Assembly: GCF_027887165.1 (NCBI RefSeq)
Contig: NC_077227.1
Span: 347,105,707-347,169,706 of the forward strand
Origin: Monodelphis domestica
Taxonomy: Eukaryota; Chordata; Mammalia; Didelphimorphia; Didelphidae
Direction: 5' to 3'
DNA: 64,000 nucleotides
The position numbers were made by a program, and so were the translations under genes. The notes under the pieces were generated by a model. It was not told the DNA's origin and searched no databases. It saw only the letters and a program-made list of their open reading frames with translations. Position 1 is the stretch's first letter; each line of letters begins with the position of its first letter. Shown piece after piece: positions 58,860-64,000 of the stretch.

Positions 58860-59700
58860 GTGGCGTGAGGGAGGGGGGAAGAGACCTAACTCGTTTGATG
58901 TCTTTTGGCAAGCATCGCTTGAAAGGGAAGCAAGGTTGAGAGCGGTGAGCTGCAAGCAGCGTGTCAGCGCAGTACAAGCGTGTTAGCAGCAGAGCTAACT
59001 CGCTCCCAAGCAGACACTTCAAACGGAGGGTTTTTGCAGCTTTTTTCTTCTTGCTGCTGCCGCTGTCGCCATTCACAAGAAGGTGCCAAATACAGGAGAG
59101 TAATAAAAAAGAGAGAGCGAAGGAAAGAAGAGCAGCCATGAAATTTATACATCTATTAATTACCTCCAGCATGGAAGAGCTGCCTATAAATACAGTGGCA
59201 CTTTAGATAAAAGTTTCATGCAGCTATTTAGGCCCTTTAAAATATAAATGATTTCCTCTAAATTTTTTATCATAAATCAGGGCATGGAGCTAGGCGACAA
59301 GACGCCGATTTCCCCCCTGATGGGAGCAAGCCGCCGCATTTTTCCCTCCTTTTTTCTTTTTCTTTCTGTTTTTTTTCTTTTTCTTTTTCATTCAGGGACT
59401 GGTTAATGATTCATCTCTGTTTGCTCGACCCAAGGTTTGTTGAAATGTGATGAAGTGGGGCAAACCCGCCGTTTCTCTCTTTATTTCGGCTCCTCATGAC
59501 CCCCTTCTTCCCATCTTTTCTCCTCTCGGGGAGAGTTTTCTCACTCCCCTCCCAGTCCCATTGAGAAGTATCCAAGGTGCTGAAATGCATAGACTTCTTC
59601 CCGACCCGCCTCCCCCCCCATCAGCCATACTCTTATTTCCTCCTCCTTCTTTCTGCTATCCTGACAAGTTCTTGTTCCTTGTAGTCATTGATTCTGCGCC
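58860..59700. promoter_or_regulatory. CpG-enriched unique block, candidate regulatory element
   Basis: A hand count gives about 25 CpG in 840 bases, far more than elsewhere in this window. No repeat family is recognised. Two CpG-rich shoulders (58860-59110 and 59285-59620) flank an AT-rich core at 59135-59280 that has no CpG. The core holds a homeodomain-type attaatta (59155-59162), a TATA-like cctataaatac (59182-59192) and tttatcataaatc near 59267. It could be a promoter-proximal element or developmental enhancer; no transcript is supported. Confidence 0.4.
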
Positions 59701-59924
59701 TTTGAAAATAAAGTTTAAGCTACAACCCATCGTCTCACAATCCCGAACCCTGGGTTATTTTGAACTTCAGAGAAAGTCCTTGTCCAGCATTTCACCTTTG
59801 GCCCTTCCCAAGAGAAAAATGGCAGTTTTCTCTAAGAGACTCAGAGAAGAACTAGTATAACATAGTGGAATTTCTTCAGGACAGGTTTTAGAATTACAGG
59901 ATTTGGAGCAGGAAGGAAGGAATC

Positions 59925-60100
59925 TTATAGATAATTTAACCCAACTCCTTCACTTTACATATGAAGAAATGGAAGCCCAGAAAAGCCCAGAAGTGATTTA
60001 CTCAAATTCTTGAGTTAATAAACAGCGGAACTGATATTTGAATTCAAGTCCTGAAATTTGAAATGGAATGTTCTGCCTTCTACACCATGAGGATCCCCTT
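59925..60100 (-). mobile_element. MIR, minus strand
   Basis: 'actccttcactttacatatg', 'aagaaatggaagcccagaaa' and 'gatatttgaattcaagtcct'. Confidence 0.65.
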
Positions 60101-60734
60101 TAGGTAGCTAATCTGTTGTATTTTTCTTTCCCTCTGAATCTACCAGCAACTGGAGAGCAGGGACATCAGACTCAGGCATTAAATTTGTTATTGCCTAAAT
60201 TAAGGACAATTCTAAAATGTTATCATCTCCAATGGCTATCTCAACTAGTTTGAATTTAGGCTGGTGATTTGGAGAATGCAGTCCTAAGACCTCTTCTACA
60301 TCTCAAACCTGCAACTAATTCTATTCCCTACTCAAGGTTTCCTAAAGGACCCCATCTCCCCCTCAATGCACTCTTCATTTTCATTGTTTGTACTGAATGT
60401 AGAGTTGGTTTTTCACATTAGAGGTGGATTCCTTGCAGATAGAAACTTTGATGGGAGAACTAATCACCTAGAGAGATGTCCTCTGCTTAGCAACCCAGGC
60501 AAATGATTGACTTTGCAGGTTTCTTTTTGGTCCCTCCCCAAAGTGCTTCTGGAAGGTGTTCCTGTGTCTTTCTGGTGACCTTGCTTGAAAGAATAGTGCT
60601 TTCTGTTTGAAGAGGACACTAGTCATCCAACATCACTAGTGTTCCCTTCCCCCTACATCCCCATCCCACATACACAGTGTTTTGACAATGGGTTTATATA
60701 ACTCCTAAGATTCATGGAAGCTGACTTAAAGAAC
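60101..60734. other. Unassigned sequence
   Basis: No repeat or gene recognised. Confidence 0.45.
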
Positions 60735-60870
60735 CATAAATTCAACCCTCTCATTTTACAGATGAAGAAATTGAGTCCCAGAGAAGGGAAATAACTTGCC
60801 TAAGATCACACAGCTAGTTAGTGGCAAAGCCCTGACTAGAACCTAGAACTCTTAAGTCTTGGTGCTCTCC
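60735..60870 (-). mobile_element. MIR, minus strand
   Basis: 'ccctctcattttacagatga', 'taagatcacacagctagtta'; clear reverse-complement MIR. Confidence 0.8.
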
Positions 60871-61354
60871 CACACCAAGACTCTGGAAGGAAGATCCAGG
60901 CCCTTTCAGACTTCCTCAGGACACTGGTGCAAGATGATGCAGTTTTCTGTCCTCAGCTTCCCTAGTCCCTCTGGGCATCTCCAATCATCTATAAGACTAA
61001 GAGACAATACAAAATGAGCTGAGGAAAGGCGAGTAGAGGAGCAGCTGTAGAGGCTGCGTGTATATGTGAGAAGTTTGTGAAAAGAGATGAGAAAAGGAAA
61101 GGAAGGAGAGGCTGCCGGCTGCTAACACCTGGTGAGCCAAAACCACCAGGTGCCTTCTTTGCTAATGGCATCTCGAATTCAGTCCACCTTATCAGGACTA
61201 TCTGAAGAGTCCCTCTGTCTAAATTCACCTGATGAAAATAGGGTCACAAATGTAAACTCAGTTCTGAGCTTTTGATCTAGGAGGAGTTTCTGGATGTTAG
61301 GGAATGGGTATCTCTTTTGCCTTAAATCACATTTGGTTCAATCCACACTTTAAA
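60871..61354. other. Unassigned sequence
   Basis: No repeat or gene recognised. Confidence 0.45.
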
Positions 61355-61536
61355 AGCCACCTTACTTTCTGCCTTAGTAACAAGCCTAAGACAGAAGGGC
61401 AAGGGCTGAGCAAACCGGACTAAGAGACTTCCCCAGGGTCTTACAGATAGGAAGTGTCTGAGGCCAGATGTGAATCCAGGTACTCCTGACTTCAGGTCTC
61501 ATTTGGTTCTCTATCCACTCTACCACCTAGTTGCCT
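61355..61536 (-). mobile_element. SINE1_MD-related SINE, old, minus strand
   Basis: 'agggcaagggctgagcaaac', 'gtctgaggccagatgtgaat' and 'ctctaccacctagttgcctc'. More diverged than the other copies. Confidence 0.75.
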
Positions 61537-62079
61537 CTCAGTTTTTTACGATTTAAGTCTGAAAATGGCTCCTTGTGGCCCTCTCTTTCTTTTAGTAAGC
61601 TATTATATAATTGACTGCAAACTGGGTTAGGCTGTCTCTTGTGTTGCTGGGCATGCCTAAAGGATGAACCCCTTGGAGAAGAATCCCCAGTTTGGAAGAT
61701 TTTTGAACTTTGACTCAATCACTTTCTACAGAACTTGTTGAGGAACTTGCCCAGTTCAAGCCAAAGACACACAAAGACCAGTAATTATTCTCTTCTCATC
61801 TTCATAAGTCCAAAAGCAAAGAGATGGGCACTCAGGATAGAGTACCAAAGCAAGAAGGAAAATGGATTTGACAGTTATGTTCAGCCATCCAAACACACAC
61901 ACACACACAGATTACTCAGCTTTCAAGGATGGGCAAATGCTCCTTTGAACACTGTTCACATAAGCTATGAATCAGTATCTATTTTTTCCCATACCTTTAA
62001 GACAAACAATCTCTTCTAGACTTCCTTTTCTGAGTATTTTTTCTAAACTATTTTCTATTCAAAGGAAACATAGAGTAAT
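61537..62079. other. Unassigned sequence with a short CA repeat
   Basis: No repeat family recognised apart from a CA run at 61893-61910. Confidence 0.45.
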
Positions 62080-62240
62080 AAAAGCCCTAGATGTGGAGCC
62101 ACATCCCTCCTCTCCTACTTAATACCTGTGTAGCCTTTGCCAAATCATGACCTCCATGGGCCTCAGTTTCCTTTTTGTAAAAGGAGATATAAGTTTTCTT
62201 TCAGTCATTAGATCTATATGATTCCTTTGTTGTGTTTGAT
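62080..62240 (+). mobile_element. THER1/MIR-type SINE
   Basis: 'atacctgtgtagcctttgcc', 'tgggcctcagtttccttttt' and 'gatctatatgattcc' tail. Confidence 0.7.
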
Positions 62241-62459
62241 GTTCTTCTGTTCCACTGAAATGTTTTCAAGCCATGAATGCTTTTGTCTAGTGATCTGAGT
62301 GCTTAAATGTTTACTGCAACAGGTTGAGAATTCCTGCTGAGAAACAGACCTAAGCTGATTTAGGATATATTGAACTAAATGCATATAATTTGGGAAAAAA
62401 ATTAAAACTGAAGGTGTTGGAGAAAGAATCTGAGGGATCTAGAAAGAAATGAAAGGGAT

Positions 62460-62615
62460 CATCTTTTGTTGGTCAGTGAACTTCCTGGCACTGGAAAGGT
62501 TTAAAGGGAAGTGGGATGATCCCCTTTTGGGATGTGGAAAAGATTTTTATATTGAGAGATAGATTAGATGACCTTTAAGGTTCCTTTCAATTTTCTGATT
62601 CTAAGAGAAGTCACA
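62460..62615 (+). mobile_element. CR1/L3-type LINE 3' end
   Basis: 'ttcctggcactggaaaggtt', 'gatagattagatgaccttta' and 'gttcctttcaattttctgat' are in CR1/L3 order. Confidence 0.65.
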
Positions 62616-62689
62616 GCCAGAGAGTGAGAGATTATTTTCATCACATCTGTGACCTATCAGAAATAGAGATTTCTGTAGCCATCATCATG

Positions 62690-62795
62690 TATTCTATTTC
62701 TGAATTAAACTGCAAGTTCCATGGAAATAGGATTTAATTATCTAAACTTCTACTCTTTCACAATGTCTAGGAGTTTATTAAGTGCTTTGTTGAGT
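62690..62795 (+). mobile_element. L2 3' tail
   Basis: 'aaactgcaagttccatggaa', 'tgtctaggagtttattaagt'. Confidence 0.6.
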
Positions 62796-62969
62796 AAGTG
62801 ATTTCTGATCTCCATGTGGGCTTGTTAGCTTTGTTGTCTCTTGTGGACATTGTACTGATGTACCACCAAAAATCTATCCTTACTACTGGAAAAACTGCTA
62901 CTACCACCTCTACTACTTGGTGGTGAGTGTGCCTCCAATTTCATTTTCTCCTGAGAAATAGGCATTCAC

Positions 62970-63840
62970 TTTTCCAACAATAGAATACAAGTTTCTTGAA
63001 TACAGAAACTGTTTTCATATTTGTGTTTGTATCACTAGTGCTGGGGGTAGCTGGGTGGCTCAGTGGATTGAGAGCCAAGCCTAGAGACTGGAGGTCCTGG
63101 GTTCAAATGTGATTTCAGACACTTCCTAGCTGTGTGACCCTGGACAAGTCACTTAACCCTCATTGCCTAGCCCTTACCACTTGGGGTGTATGGGATGCTC
63201 AGGGAGGAGTAGTATCTCTGGTATGGAGGGCTTGTCGTCCCCTCCTAGGGCAGCTCTCCAGCCTCTGACCCTCACCCGACACCCAGCTCTCACTTGTGGC
63301 TCCCAGTAGCTGCTAGCATGTGGCAGTAACCACACCCTGGGCAATGACAGGCCGGCTAAACCTTGTGAGGGTAGCCATCGTAGACCCCTGGTGAATCAGG
63401 GCCTTGCTCACCCAGCATGTGAAGACTGTTTCCTCGGAACAGGAGGAAGAAACCAATAAGAAGGTTCAACGGCTGAGATGGCGATGCAGCAAAGCACTGT
63501 GGAATGCTTAGGACGGGTGTTGGAGCACAAAGGACAACATGGTCATCCAATGCAGCTGAGGAAGACTCCAGGTGTAATGATTTTTAGTGCCACTGGACCC
63601 AGGCTTCCAACGCCGAGAGAGTGGGACTGTCTCTGTGCAATGACTTTTCCACTTAAATCTCCTTCACCCACAAGTGTCTTTGTGCACACTCATCTATACA
63701 CCCTAGATGAAAGCGCACAAAGACAATCGTCATCCTCGGTTACCGAGAGACTACTACTAGATCACTAGTGCCTGGCATAGTACTTGGAAGTACCTGGAAC
63801 ATAGTAGTAACTTGCTAAATGCTCTCTGAACTTGAAATGA
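62970..63840 (+). mobile_element. L2 3' tail split by a chimeric retroposon
   Basis: 'gaatacaagtttcttgaata' to 'gtatcactagtg' (63041), then 'cctggcatagtacttggaag' to 'aacttgctaaatgctct' after the insertion. The L2 reads straight across once one copy of the 11-bp TSD is removed. Confidence 0.75.
63042..63760 (+). mobile_element. Chimeric SINE1 + RTE retroposon in one TSD pair
   Basis: Flanked by identical atcactagtgc at 63031-63041 and 63761-63771. 63042-63182 is the 5' 140 bases of a SINE1_MD-like SINE, stopping at 'cctagcccttaccact'. 63183-63760 is an RTE-type unit like that at 44298-44859, complete from its first base (GGGGTGTATGGGATGC). The SINE's own 3' end is absent, and the TSD follows the RTE 3' end directly. 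This is best explained as one insertion in which the reverse transcriptase switched from RTE-type RNA to SINE RNA. Confidence 0.85.
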
Positions 63841-64000
63841 ACATTTAAACTTGAAATTCTTACCTACTAGAGAGCCCCATTCTCTTACAATTTCCAGGCA
63901 GCTGTCCAGGAGAAGACAGGGAACTACAAACTTACTAAACCTTTGTGCTTCTCTTGGTCACCATCAGCCTTCCACTGGCCTACAGCAGCAGCACCAGCAG
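63841..64000. other. Unassigned window end
   Basis: No repeat recognised. The last bases contain a weak acceptor-like 'ccttccactggcctacag' (63968-63985) followed by CAG repeats; too short to judge. Confidence 0.3.

Noticed and set aside
58648-59172. 174-codon minus-strand ORF
   Set aside because: Half of it is CT-repeat sequence; the rest has no recognisable domain.
59447-59860. 137-codon plus-strand ORF beside the CpG-rich block
   Set aside because: Proline-rich low-complexity reading with no known motif, conserved start context or splice support visible.
63968-64000. Start of an exon at the window end
   Set aside because: Only about 15 bases follow the acceptor-like site; nothing can be tested.

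Overview
This window is non-coding DNA from a mammal, almost certainly a marsupial. I could identify no intact host protein-coding gene. The marsupial call rests on repeat families recognised by eye: a tRNA-headed SINE (SINE1_MD-like) starting 'gggggcagctgggtggctcag' and ending 'ggaaggtaagggttt', the MAR1 SINE with its RTE/BovB-like tail, marsupial-type LINE-1 copies, an RTE-dependent non-autonomous retroposon, and mammal-wide MIR/THER and L2/CR1 fossils. Family names come from memory of consensus sequences; no database search was run. Boundaries are usually good to about 10-30 bases where no target-site duplication (TSD) is given.

Layout. 1-4.5 kb: the 3' half of a fairly young L1 followed by a much older L1. 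7.2-9.2 kb: a very young 5'-truncated L1 with a perfect 15-bp TSD and a 559-codon ORF. 9.4-13 kb: an inverted L1 3' end, an endogenous-retrovirus remnant (LTR plus gag-like region) and an old L1. 14.6-23.2 kb: several LTRs of one family, one of them split by a 2.17-kb ORF1-only L1 relative (HAL1-like) with a perfect 16-bp TSD; then an old L1 carrying a solo LTR and a 471-bp fold-back built from two inverted LTR pieces. 25.9-27.6 kb: a Tigger1-like DNA transposon with an internal deletion and four SINE insertions. 28.9-39.5 kb: dense nested LTRs, including two more inverted LTR pairs, a possible hAT end and a 68-bp mariner-like MITE. 40.3-56 kb: SINEs, MAR1s, L2s, a 0.33-kb CTTT microsatellite grown from a SINE tail, an RTE-type retroposon with a 12-bp TSD, and one target site used in turn by an L1 and a SINE. 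57-62 kb: sparser repeats and a CpG-enriched, apparently unique block (about 58.86-59.7 kb) that is the best candidate for host regulatory function. 63.04-63.76 kb: a chimeric SINE1 + RTE retroposon inside a single pair of TSDs.

No genes act together here. The content is layered insertion history plus a few unique intervals (about 20.2-21.0, 24.4-25.4, 50.4-51.1, 52.3-53.1 and 58.9-59.7 kb) that could hold conserved non-coding elements. The most interesting items are the SINE-RTE chimera, the LTR fold-back, the doubly used insertion site, the Tigger1-like element and the CpG-rich block.
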